NCBI RefSeq assembly: GCF_038419845.1
Contig: NZ_JBCAQT010000003.1
Span: forward strand, 62,001-126,000
DNA length: 64,000 nucleotides
Source of the DNA: Marinimicrobium sp038419845
GTDB lineage: Bacteria; Pseudomonadota; Gammaproteobacteria; Pseudomonadales; Cellvibrionaceae
Direction: 5' to 3'
Part shown: positions 51,583 to 59,870 of the stretch, in pieces
How positions within the stretch are numbered: position 1 is the stretch's first letter
Layout: the number at the start of each line of letters is the position of its first letter
Program-made: the position numbers and the translations under genes
Notes under the pieces: generated by a model
Told to the model about the DNA's origin: nothing
The model's database searches: none
Seen by the model: only the letters and a program-made list of their open reading frames with translations

Positions 51583-52804
51583 CCTGACGCTACTGATCGG
51601 TCGGCGCTATGCGCTCTCCCAGCGTCATAGCCAGTTGGTGTCGTTTATCTCGTCGGTCTCGATTGTCGGGCTGGTGGTGGGCGTGGCCCTGTTGATCCTG
51701 GTGCTGTCGATCATGAATGGCTTTGATCGGGAGTTGCGCGAACGGATTCTCGGGATTATGCCCCATGCGGCGCTCTACCACCGGGATGGGATTGTCGAGT
51801 ACGAAAGCCTGGCCGACCGGCTCAGAGCCCATCCGGACGTGGACACGGCCATCCCTTTTGTGCAGATGGAAGGCCTGCTTTCTTTTCGCCGGGAGGTCGC
51901 GCCCACCCGGATTTATGGCATTCCCACGGCGGAGCGGGAGTCGCTGGCGGTGCTGGCCGACTCGGTGCCCGAGGCGGCCTGGGAGTCGCTGGCACAGCAC
52001 CCGCGCGGTGTGATGCTCGGGGCCGGACTGGCGCGAAAACTGTCGGTGGGCGAGGGCGAGAAACTGACCCTGGTCGTGCCGCCCGGAGCCGGAGAGGGCG
52101 CGCCCACGATCGAGGCACTGGAAGTGCTGGCCGTGTTTGATACCGGCACCGAGCTGGACAATAACCTGGCGCTGATGGCGCTGGCGCGCGCCTCAGATCT
52201 GACTCGCGCACCCGGGGCCGCCAGCGGTATCCGGCTGCAGGTCAACGACCTGTTTATCGCGCCCGATCTGGTGCGCCAGCTGGCGCGAGAGCTGCCGGGC
52301 GGTTTCTACACGTCCGACTGGACCCGCACGCACGGCAACCTCTACCAGGCCATTCATATGTCCAAGCAGATGGTCGGCCTGTTGCTGTTCCTGATCATCG
52401 CCATCGCCGCCTTCAACCTGGTCTCCACCCTGATCATGGTGGTGGTCGACAAGCAGGGCGATATCGCCATCCTGCGTACACTGGGCGCCTCCAGCGGCGA
52501 AATTCTGGGGATTTTCATGGTGCAGGGCGGGGTGATCGGCATTGTCGGAACGGCCCTGGGAACGCTGGCCGGAATCGGAATGTCACTCTGGGTGACGGAG
52601 TTTGTTCAGTGGCTGGAGCAGTTGCTGAATTTTCAGTTTTTGCATTCCGATGTCTATCCCATCAGCTACCTACCCTCGGCCATTCACTGGCCCGATGTCG
52701 CCCAGGTCTCCGTGACGGCGCTGGTGCTCAGTCTCGTCGCCAGCCTCTACCCCGCCTGGCGGGCGACGCGGGTACAGCCGGCCGAGGCGCTGCGGTTCGA
52801 ATAA
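51569..52804 (+). CDS. lolE: Lipoprotein-releasing ABC transporter permease LolE
   Basis: The 411-aa LolC/E-family permease starts MKLNSLTLLIGRRYALSQRHSQLVSF and has MNGFDRELRERILGIMPHA and AAFNLVSTLIMVVVDKQGDIAILRTLG. The periplasmic domain differs from the first permease gene, as expected for the LolC/LolE pair. Its last codons converge with a DUF2062 gene 1 bp away. Confidence 0.95.
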   Translation: MKLNSLTLLIGRRYALSQRHSQLVSFISSVSIVGLVVGVALLILVLSIMNGFDRELRERILGIMPHAALYHRDGIVEYESLADRLRAHPDVDTAIPFVQMEGLLSFRREVAPTRIYGIPTAERESLAVLADSVPEAAWESLAQHPRGVMLGAGLARKLSVGEGEKLTLVVPPGAGEGAPTIEALEVLAVFDTGTELDNNLALMALARASDLTRAPGAASGIRLQVNDLFIAPDLVRQLARELPGGFYTSDWTRTHGNLYQAIHMSKQMVGLLLFLIIAIAAFNLVSTLIMVVVDKQGDIAILRTLGASSGEILGIFMVQGGVIGIVGTALGTLAGIGMSLWVTEFVQWLEQLLNFQFLHSDVYPISYLPSAIHWPDVAQVSVTALVLSLVASLYPAWRATRVQPAEALRFE

Positions 52805-52805
52805 C

Positions 52806-53390
52806 TCATTTTTTGCCGGGTTTCTCTTCGCTGGGGCCCTTCTTTTCGTTGGGGCCGTCTTCGCTGGCGCGCCGTTCGCGGCGCCAGCGGTTTCGACGCT
52901 GCCAGTTTTTCACTACGGTCCAGCGCCAGAAAATCCGCATGGTGATGTAACCCAGACTCCCGAAGATCAGACCGCTGATCAGTGAGCCCGCCAACAGTGG
53001 CTTCCAGATCAGACTGAATTCGTGCACCAACCAGTGCAGGCTCAACTCCAGCGATACGCTGACCGGGGGCGTGCCCAGCAACCATCGGCCCAGTTGGTAG
53101 GTGGCAAAAAACATGGCGGGCATGGTCACAGGGTTGCTGATCCAGACCAGCACGACTGAAATGGGCAGGTTGCAACGCAGTAGCAGTGCCATCAGCGCTG
53201 CGATGGGCATCTGACCCGGCAGGGGAATAAAGGCAACGAAGATGCCCACAAAAAAGGCGACCGACACCGAGTGGCGGTTGAGGTGGAAGAGGTTGGGATC
53301 GTGCAGCATGTCGCCCAGAAAATGCAGCGCCGGGGTGTTTTTGATGGTTGCAGCGCTGGGGATCAATCGCCGAAGTAGCTTACGTGCCAT
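52806..53390 (-). CDS. DUF2062 inner-membrane protein
   Basis: The 194-aa protein has the DUF2062 pattern: a basic N-terminus (ARKLLRRLIP), HSVSVAFFVGIFVAFIPLPGQMPIAALMALLLRCNLPISV and VWISNPVTMPAMFFATYQLGRWLLG, with about three helices and a basic, Lys/Glu-rich tail. Function is unknown; the family often sits near lol and comEC in gammaproteobacteria. ATG 53390 is preferred over TTG 53396. Confidence 0.85.
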   Translation of the reverse strand: MARKLLRRLIPSAATIKNTPALHFLGDMLHDPNLFHLNRHSVSVAFFVGIFVAFIPLPGQMPIAALMALLLRCNLPISVVLVWISNPVTMPAMFFATYQLGRWLLGTPPVSVSLELSLHWLVHEFSLIWKPLLAGSLISGLIFGSLGYITMRIFWRWTVVKNWQRRNRWRRERRASEDGPNEKKGPSEEKPGKK

Positions 53391-53520
53391 ACTCAATCAC
53401 ATGACGGCCGTGGAAAGAGGGGCATTATGCCTGCTCAACCGGAAAAAAACGATGTTTCCGCGTTGTTCAAAATCACTCTGGGCGTTCACAGCTGTGCCTG
53501 TCAAGGCTTACGGGCCGGCC

Positions 53521-55692
53521 TCACCGCCCTTTATGAGGCAAGTGCTGCAGGTACTCCAGTAGTCGCACGCAGCCCTGATCCACGCTCTCTTCGTTGGTGA
53601 GCAAGTGGCGAATCCGGTGTTGGCACTCGCTCAGGGCATTTTCTACGACGGCGCGGGTGCTGTCGGTTGTGGTCGTCAGCTTGAGTGCCCGATGAAGCTG
53701 GTCGGCAAGGTTGTCCATCAGCCTCAGGGTTTCTTCCGTCTGGTAGGCATAGGTGATCTCCATGTTCACGAGTGTGTTGTGGGCGTTGACCGACCACTCC
53801 TCCAGCAGTTGATTGTGTTTTCCCGCCAGTTGCTGTCGTTCCAGGTTCTCGATACGCGTGCTGGCCAATGCCAGCAGGTTGTGTAGGAGTTTCTCGCTGT
53901 CAGAGAGTGCTTCGTCCTCCTCGGGCGGATATTTGAGCATCAGGTGCATATGGTTGCTGGCGAACAGAATGCCCTCGTTCAGGTAGGCGACTTCCGCTGC
54001 CAATGTGGTCCGACGCACTGTGGCGCGGTCTTTTTCGGAAAAGAGTTTGCCGGGGAAGTATTCAGCATGACCGATTTTGGACTCGATGTAGAAGCCCGCT
54101 CTCAGCTCGGCTTTTTTCAGTATCTTGATCAGATCGCGGGCAAGCTCCTCGATACTCTCAGCGTGCAGGCTGTCGAGGGAGAACTGGCGCAGGAGTGCAT
54201 CCTGTTCGCTGTCGACCCGGCTGGCTTCCAGGCGTTCGGACATGACCTCCAGCTCCCCCTGCAGTTGCTCCAGGCTTTCCGGTGAAACGCTGGTCTCCGG
54301 TGCCGTGCTCTGCCGCTCCATGAGCTGGTTGTAGAGCATGTCCACTTCGCTCTCCAGTGCCAGTATGCAGTGTTCGCACTCCTTGACCAGCCGCTCCAGG
54401 CGGTGCAACTCGGCGATCTGCTGGTCTTTCAGTTCACTATCCTCGGTCTCGGGGATGGCGTCGCGCAAATGCTTCATTTCGCCTTCAAGATCGACGATCA
54501 GGTTGCGCTGGCGCTGGTTGTTATTGCGCAGTTGCTGTATCTCGGCGAGCGAGTAGGGCGACTGGCCCGGTCGCTCATTGGCAGCCTGGTTGAGTGCCGA
54601 GGTACTGTCCGCCATGTTGGTGTGAATGACACGGAGGGTTTCCTGGATTTGCTCCATGGCCGTCTCCGGGTTTTCCTCGGGAGCCAGGACACCCGCATTG
54701 GCCGTGACATAAGCCGAGGTCACGCCCGCCTGAGTCGAGGAGGGCGCTTGCAGTTGTTGCTTCAGCTCGTTGATGTGGCGCTCTGAGCGGTAGAGTTCGG
54801 CCTCCAGGCGCTGGATGGTGCTCTCCAGCTCCGGGCCCCGAGCGGAAGGGTATTCGCCATTGTACTCGCGCAGCCCCTGGGTGAGTTCGCGCTGCAGACG
54901 CTGGTGATCATTGGAGAAATGCTCGATTTTGGCCACTCGCTGCTGGGCACCGATAATGGTGGGCGCATCATCGCCCATGATCTCGCCCAGTTCCCGGCGC
55001 AGGCTGTCGGTTCCGCGATCCGGTTCGCTCTGGCTGAGGCTCAAGGCTTGATTGATCCGACGCAACTTGTCGATGGTGATCCGGTTCTCCTCCTGCAGCG
55101 CTTCCAGCTCGTCGCGTTTGATCTGGTTGAGATCCAGTTTGCGCTGCAGATCGCGGCTGAGCTTCTCAAACCCCTTCAGTTTTTCGATCCGCTGCTGTAG
55201 CAGCTTGACCTGATTGTTCCGCTGTCGGCTGGGCTTGCCCTGATCCACGATCCAGCGGGCGATATCGTACAACTGGCGCTCCAACAGTACCCAGGCATCG
55301 CCCGACGCCTGCTCCTTGCGGTGGGCGCGGGCTTCCGCTTCAATGTAGAGGTAGCGCAGAGCGGCCACTTTGGCGTTGAATGGCTGTTCCGGCGCCAGAC
55401 GGGGGACGGTCGATTGGGTGATGTTCTGGTAGCGCTGCTGGGCCGCCTCCTTGCTGTTGGCCAGGTAGGTCGCCACGGCGTCATCGGCGCCCTCGGGCTG
55501 AACCTCGGTCTGCTCCCGCTTCTGGGTACGCTCGGTGCGCAGCGTCTGGCGCAGCCGATGGTAGGCGTCGAGCACCCGGCGGTGCTTGCGCCGCTCCCGG
55601 AACAGAACGAACGTCAGCAGTCCGCCGCCGAGCAGCAGCACCAGGATCAGTTCGCCCAGAATGATGTTGGTCAGGGTCAGAGTGTTGAGCAT
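53521..55692 (-). CDS. Membrane-anchored long coiled-coil protein, unknown
   Basis: The 723-aa protein has one N-terminal membrane helix (LTNIILGELILVLLLGGGLLTFVLF) and a basic stop (RERRKHRR). Several hundred residues of coiled coil rich in Gln/Glu/Arg follow (about 45-520). A folded C-terminal part (about 525-700) includes AELRAGFYIESKIGHAEYFPG and LLHNLLALASTRIENLERQQ, which faintly resembles a GAF-like module. No known enzyme motif was seen. ATG 55692 has GAGGTAAC about 11 nt upstream. It lies back to back with comEC. Confidence 0.75.
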   Translation of the reverse strand: MLNTLTLTNIILGELILVLLLGGGLLTFVLFRERRKHRRVLDAYHRLRQTLRTERTQKREQTEVQPEGADDAVATYLANSKEAAQQRYQNITQSTVPRLAPEQPFNAKVAALRYLYIEAEARAHRKEQASGDAWVLLERQLYDIARWIVDQGKPSRQRNNQVKLLQQRIEKLKGFEKLSRDLQRKLDLNQIKRDELEALQEENRITIDKLRRINQALSLSQSEPDRGTDSLRRELGEIMGDDAPTIIGAQQRVAKIEHFSNDHQRLQRELTQGLREYNGEYPSARGPELESTIQRLEAELYRSERHINELKQQLQAPSSTQAGVTSAYVTANAGVLAPEENPETAMEQIQETLRVIHTNMADSTSALNQAANERPGQSPYSLAEIQQLRNNNQRQRNLIVDLEGEMKHLRDAIPETEDSELKDQQIAELHRLERLVKECEHCILALESEVDMLYNQLMERQSTAPETSVSPESLEQLQGELEVMSERLEASRVDSEQDALLRQFSLDSLHAESIEELARDLIKILKKAELRAGFYIESKIGHAEYFPGKLFSEKDRATVRRTTLAAEVAYLNEGILFASNHMHLMLKYPPEEDEALSDSEKLLHNLLALASTRIENLERQQLAGKHNQLLEEWSVNAHNTLVNMEITYAYQTEETLRLMDNLADQLHRALKLTTTTDSTRAVVENALSECQHRIRHLLTNEESVDQGCVRLLEYLQHLPHKGR

Positions 55693-55833
55693 ACCGGCGC
55701 TTGTTACCTCGTAAAATGCGCTCAATCTCACAGTTTGAGGAGCTGACCCCAGTATAGTCAGATTTCACGCTTGGTAGTGTCCTGTGTTTGCGGCATACTC
55801 CGCTGAGCGAAACAAACCGGCCAGGGAGCGGCT

Positions 55834-58200
55834 ATGCGTGCGGCATTACTCAGTTTCAGTGTCACCCTGGTGGCGTTGGGGGGCCTCCCCACGCTGCCCG
55901 CTCGTGGCTGGCTGTTACTGTTACTGGTCCCCGTCAGCGCGTGGCTGCTTCCTCCGCTCCGATCCCGTCTGAAGAGCTCACTGCCCACCCCGGTGCTCCC
56001 GGTGGTGGCCGGTTGTCTGCTGGGCGCGCTCTGGTCCCTGGTCTGGGCCCACTGGACGCTGGCCCACCGGATACCGGAGTCGCGCTCGGGTGAATCCTTT
56101 GTGGTGAGTGGCCAGGTGGTGGGGTTGCCTGATAGTGACAGTCGTCGGCAGCGATTTTTGCTGGATGTCTCCCAGTGGCCAGAGGACTCCGGGATCAACC
56201 CGCCGGTGCGGCGCATCCGGGTGAGCTGGTACGGCGGACCGGCGGTGAACAGCGGTGAAACCTGGCAACTCAGACTGCGCCTGCGCCCGCCCCGGGGTTT
56301 TGTGAATCCATCGGCTTTTGATTACCAGCTCTGGCTCATGCGCCAGGGGGTGGATGCGGTGGGTTATGTGCGCACTGACGAGGCCAATCGACGCCTGGCG
56401 TCCGCCTCCAGACTGACCCTGGGATACTGGCGCCAGCGGGCTCGCGCCTGGCTGGAAGCTCATCCGGGTTGGCCCGAAGGCGAGGGTCTGGTGCAGGGGG
56501 CGATGTTGCAGGCACTGCTCATCGGGGAGCGCTCGGGCCTGAGCAACGAGCAGTGGCAGCGGTTGCAGCGCACCGGCACCAATCATCTGATCGCAATCTC
56601 AGGGCTGCACATCGGCTTTGTGGCGCTGTGTGGCTTCACACTGGGCTCCTTGCTGGGACGTCCGCTGAACCTGCTGTTTTATCGGGTGCCTGCCGTCTGG
56701 GTAGGGCATGCTCTGGCCCTGGTGCTGGCACTGGCCTATAGCGCCCTGGCGGGTTTCAGTCTGCCCACCCAGCGGGCCCTGGTCATGGTGGCGGTGGTGC
56801 AACTGGCACTGCTCGGGCGGCGCCATGTGCGCCCCTCCGACCTTCTGATCCTCGCCCTGGCGACAGTGCTCCTGCTCGATCCCCTGGCCGGGTTCGATCT
56901 CGGCTTCTGGCTGTCGTTTGCCGCCGTGGCGGTTCTGCTGTTGGCGTTTGTCGGGCGCACGCCCTCCCGTCAGCCACGCCCGGGCGCGAGCCTGATCCGC
57001 TCCCAGTGGGTGGTCTTCCTCGGATTGCTGATTCCGCTGGTCATGCTGACCCAGGGGGCCACACTGCTGGCGCCGCTGGCGAACATGCTGGCCATCCCCC
57101 TGGTCACCTTTGCCGTCGTTCCCTGGTTGCTTTTTGCCGCCTCTCTGGTCGGGGTCTGGCCGGGGCTGAGCGGACTGTTGCTCCGGCTGGCGGACTGGGG
57201 CCTGACGGGACTTGAGCTCTGGCTGGTCATTCTGGATGAACTGGCGGGTGAGGCTCTGCAATTTCAGCCCCATTTTGGTTGGCCGGGGCTGGTGCTGGCG
57301 TCGCTGGCGATATTGATGCTGTTATTGCCGGCGGGGCTGCCCGGTCGCTGGCTCGGGTATCCGGCCCTGGTGCTCGCGCTCTGCCTGCCCGGCGAGCGGC
57401 CACCCCCGCTGCGGCTGACCTTTCTGGACGTGGGGCAGGGGCTGGCCGTGGTCGTACAGACGCCCCGGCACAGCCTGGTGTATGATACCGGCCCGCGCTA
57501 CAGCGACCGCATGGACGCCGGTGGGGCGATTGTGGCCCCCTATCTGCGCCGCCGTGGCGTGTCGGAGCTGGACGCGGTGGTGGTCAGCCACGGCGACAAT
57601 GATCACGCCGGCGGCCTGAAAAGCTTACTGACCGCCATTCCCACGACCCGACTCTGGTTGGGGGAGCCGTCGAGACTGGACTCGGGCGCCCCATTTCCGG
57701 AGTCTCTGGCAGCGCCGGAGCCGCGCGATTGCCATGAGAACAGGAGCTGGCGGTGGGATGGGGTGCGTTTCAGCCTGCTGTTCGCGGGTCAGCCGGCAGA
57801 GGCCAACAGTAACAATCACTCCTGTGTGCTGCTGATCGAATACGCCGGTCAGCGTTTGTTGTTGGCCGGTGATATCGAGCGGGAGGTGGAGTGGCGTCTG
57901 ATCGGGCGGGAGCGTGTGCCCGAGGCGTTGACGCTGCTGCAGGTGCCCCATCACGGCAGTGTCAGTTCGTCCACTCCGGTCTGGGTCGAGCGGGTGCGGC
58001 CGGAGTGGGCGGTGGTCAGTGCCGGTTATGAGAACCATCTGGGCCATCCGCATCCGGATGTTGAGGCGCGTTATCGGGAGCAGGGCAGTGAGTTGCTGCA
58101 CACGGGGGAGTTGGGGGCGTTGGAGTTCTGGTGGGATGAGGATGGGTCGATGAGCCGGCGCTACTATCGGGAGTATCAGCGGCGGTATTGGTATCAGTGA
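55834..58200 (+). CDS. comEC: DNA-uptake channel protein ComEC/Rec2
   Basis: ComEC carries transforming DNA across the inner membrane. The 788-aa protein has N-terminal helices, an OB-like periplasmic part (SGQVVGLPDSDSRRQRFLLDV), the Competence domain (LIAISGLHIGFVALCGFTLGS, about residues 250-480), and a C-terminal metallo-beta-lactamase domain with LDVGQGLAVVVQT and VSHGDNDHAGGLKSLL near residue 586. The metal motif is intact, so the nuclease-like domain may be active. No other competence genes are in the window. Confidence 0.95.
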   Translation: MRAALLSFSVTLVALGGLPTLPARGWLLLLLVPVSAWLLPPLRSRLKSSLPTPVLPVVAGCLLGALWSLVWAHWTLAHRIPESRSGESFVVSGQVVGLPDSDSRRQRFLLDVSQWPEDSGINPPVRRIRVSWYGGPAVNSGETWQLRLRLRPPRGFVNPSAFDYQLWLMRQGVDAVGYVRTDEANRRLASASRLTLGYWRQRARAWLEAHPGWPEGEGLVQGAMLQALLIGERSGLSNEQWQRLQRTGTNHLIAISGLHIGFVALCGFTLGSLLGRPLNLLFYRVPAVWVGHALALVLALAYSALAGFSLPTQRALVMVAVVQLALLGRRHVRPSDLLILALATVLLLDPLAGFDLGFWLSFAAVAVLLLAFVGRTPSRQPRPGASLIRSQWVVFLGLLIPLVMLTQGATLLAPLANMLAIPLVTFAVVPWLLFAASLVGVWPGLSGLLLRLADWGLTGLELWLVILDELAGEALQFQPHFGWPGLVLASLAILMLLLPAGLPGRWLGYPALVLALCLPGERPPPLRLTFLDVGQGLAVVVQTPRHSLVYDTGPRYSDRMDAGGAIVAPYLRRRGVSELDAVVVSHGDNDHAGGLKSLLTAIPTTRLWLGEPSRLDSGAPFPESLAAPEPRDCHENRSWRWDGVRFSLLFAGQPAEANSNNHSCVLLIEYAGQRLLLAGDIEREVEWRLIGRERVPEALTLLQVPHHGSVSSSTPVWVERVRPEWAVVSAGYENHLGHPHPDVEARYREQGSELLHTGELGALEFWWDEDGSMSRRYYREYQRRYWYQ

Positions 58201-58240
58201 TCGAGTTTCACGATTTGGAGTTCTACATTGGTCGCCAGGT

Positions 58241-58383
58241 GGGGTAACCCCTTTCCGGGACACGCTGTTATCGCCAGGGATGGCGTGTATGCAGACAATG
58301 CAGGAGCAATTGTCTGTAAATACATCCCTGTAAGCTCGTCGGCGGGGTCCCTCCCTTCGACGGTCCCGGAAAGGGGTCAGCCC
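58241..58383 (+). repeat. Variable-arm palindrome 1 (core forward)
   Basis: A perfect 15-bp stem (58247-58261 with 58363-58377) is extended by GGG/CCC outside (58241-58243 with 58381-58383). The loop is 101 nt. It carries the family core: GACACGCTG, then after a 49-nt insertion TAAATACATCCCTGTAAGCTC-type sequence (58317 on), then an inner stem CGTCG...CGACG. It lies 40 bp after the comEC stop. Confidence 0.75.
58268..58316 (+). other. 49-nt insertion in palindrome 1
   Basis: Relative to the other three copies, palindrome 1 has 49 extra nt between GACACGCTG and TAAATACATCC. The insert holds two perfect hairpins, CGCCA/TGGCG (58272-58285) and CAGACAAT/ATTGTCTG (58292-58316), and is bounded by CTG on both sides (58265-58267 and 58314-58316). 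Confidence 0.6.
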
Positions 58384-58531
58384 TCCGGGCTCGGTGCCAG
58401 ATTCTGGGTTTTGTACTCCGTCGCTGGAATGAGCCGAATGTGTTTTTATGTGACGTAGTGTTTTCACCAGCGTTTGTGGCTGTGCTATTGTTCCGGTTTT
58501 TTAGACTGTTCGCTGCTGCAACTGTGAGGGT

Positions 58532-58563
58532 AGACGGTCGGGTAGATACATGTGGGACCGTCT
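58532..58563. repeat. Small hairpin between palindromes 1 and 2
   Basis: AGACGGTC (58532-58539) and GACCGTCT (58556-58563) form a perfect 8-bp stem with a 16-nt loop. No T-run follows. Meaning unknown. Confidence 0.5.
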
Positions 58564-58611
58564 TCGGCCATGCGCGTTCTAAGGCGAACCAGGCAATAAA
58601 TGTGGCACTGA

Positions 58612-58722
58612 GACTCGGTGTGGGGTAAGGCTTTGCAAGACCCTCACCCGCGGGACTAGTGGTGAGGAGCTACAGGGATGTACTTGCTGCGTGTCTTGCA
58701 AAGCCTTACCCCATGCCGAGTC
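58612..58722 (-). repeat. Variable-arm palindrome 2 (core reverse)
   Basis: A 30-bp stem (58612-58641 with 58693-58722) has 28 Watson-Crick pairs and two G-T pairs and encloses a 51-nt loop. Inside is a 7-bp stem CCTCACC/GGTGAGG (58642-58667), the motif CGCGGGACTAGT, and the family core on the minus strand (GACACGCAGCAAGTACATCC, CTGTAGCTC). Confidence 0.85.
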
Positions 58723-58790
58723 GGGGTATCTATTGGGTTACACAGTGACCAGAACGTAACAACGAGCAAAAATGAGTAGAGGATCTGTTT

Positions 58791-59417
58791 GTGTTTGAGA
58801 TTATTACCGCCGGCGGCTGGTTGATGGTGCCCATTATTATCTGCTCTATCCTGGTTATCGGTATCGGTGGCGAGCGCTACTGGACCCTGGAGCCCAAAAA
58901 AATTGCGCCGCGTCACCTGCTGGCGCAGGTCTGGAGCTGGATCAAAAACAACCAGCTCGATGCCAGCAAATTGCGGGAACTGAAACAATCCTCACCCCTG
59001 GGCCGAATCCTTGCGGCCGGGCTGAGTAACTCCCGGCACGGACGGGAAGTGATGAAAGACAGCATTCAGGAAGCCGCCAGTCAGGTCATTCACGACATGG
59101 AACGCTACCTGACCATCCTCAGCACAATCGCCAACATCGCTCCGCTACTGGGCCTGCTCGGCACCGTCATCGGCATGATCAAGGTCTTTACCGCCATCAT
59201 GCTGCAGGGCACCGGCAATGCGGCGGTGCTGGCGGGCGGTATTTCCGAGGCGCTGATCACCACGGCGGCGGGTCTTACCGTGGCCATTCCCGCGATGATT
59301 CTGCACCGCTTTTTCCAACGCCGGGTCGACACGATCGTCGTGACCATGGAAGAGGAAGCGGTGAAACTGGTCGATGCACTGCACAGCGACCGCCGGGTCG
59401 ATGTGAAATCCAACTGA
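58791..59417 (+). CDS. exbB: MotA/TolQ/ExbB-family proton channel
   Basis: ExbB with ExbD uses the proton-motive force to energise TonB-type transport. The 208-aa protein has TM1 (GGWLMVPIIICSILVIGIGGERYW), a cytoplasmic loop, and TM2/TM3 in the ExbB core (LSTIANIAPLLGLLGTVIGMIKVF and ISEALITTAAGLTVAIPAMI). It starts at GTG 58791 with a GAGGA site. Paired with exbD and upstream of lpxK as in Pseudomonas, so its TonB partner may be unlinked. Confidence 0.93.
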   Translation: MFEIITAGGWLMVPIIICSILVIGIGGERYWTLEPKKIAPRHLLAQVWSWIKNNQLDASKLRELKQSSPLGRILAAGLSNSRHGREVMKDSIQEAASQVIHDMERYLTILSTIANIAPLLGLLGTVIGMIKVFTAIMLQGTGNAAVLAGGISEALITTAAGLTVAIPAMILHRFFQRRVDTIVVTMEEEAVKLVDALHSDRRVDVKSN

Positions 59418-59435
59418 TCGGTTGAGGAGTCGCGG

Positions 59436-59861
59436 GTGCAATTTCGTCGTCAACCCAGAGAAAATGACAGCATCAATCTGACACCACTGATCGATGTGGT
59501 GTTTCTGCTGTTGATCTTTTTCATGGTGTCCACCACTTTTACCAAAGAAACCCATTTGAGCATCGACCTGCCCGAAGCCGAGGGTGAACCCAGCGCTCAG
59601 GAAGCCCGGGAGCCGCTGGACATTCTGATCACCGCCGAGGGCGACTACTCGGTCAATGGCCGCAGTCTGATGAACGCCAAAATCGCGACCCTGCGGTCTG
59701 CGCTGGAGAAAGCCTCCGGGGGCGACACCCAACTGCCGCTCACCATTACCGCTGACGCCCAGGCGCCCCACGAGAGCGTGGTGCGTGCCATGGATGCGGC
59801 GGGCCAGCTGGGGTTTGTGCACCTGAGCATTACCACGCGGCGACCCGACACCGGGGACTAG
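59436..59861 (+). CDS. exbD: ExbD-family biopolymer transport protein
   Basis: The 141-aa protein has a short cytoplasmic N-terminus (RRQPRENDSINLTPLIDVVFLLLIFFMVSTTF) with the conserved Asp in the membrane helix, and a periplasmic domain ending AAGQLGFVHLSITT. It starts at GTG 59436, 18 bp after exbB, and leads into lpxK 9 bp later, so exbB-exbD-lpxK-kdsB probably share a transcript. Confidence 0.95.
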   Translation: MQFRRQPRENDSINLTPLIDVVFLLLIFFMVSTTFTKETHLSIDLPEAEGEPSAQEAREPLDILITAEGDYSVNGRSLMNAKIATLRSALEKASGGDTQLPLTITADAQAPHESVVRAMDAAGQLGFVHLSITTRRPDTGD

Positions 59862-59870
59862 GGGGCTCGG

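Larger units (their letters stand above)
58201..58790. other. 590-bp non-coding gap with two large palindromes
   Basis: Between comEC and exbB there is no credible gene. The region holds palindrome 1 (58241-58383), palindrome 2 (58612-58722) and, between them, a small hairpin AGACGGTC/GACCGTCT (58532-58563). The exbB promoter must be at the right end or beyond palindrome 2. Confidence 0.75.

Noticed and set aside
58228..58458. 76-residue open frame between comEC and exbB
   Set aside because: It runs through palindrome 1, starts without a ribosome site and has no recognisable sequence.
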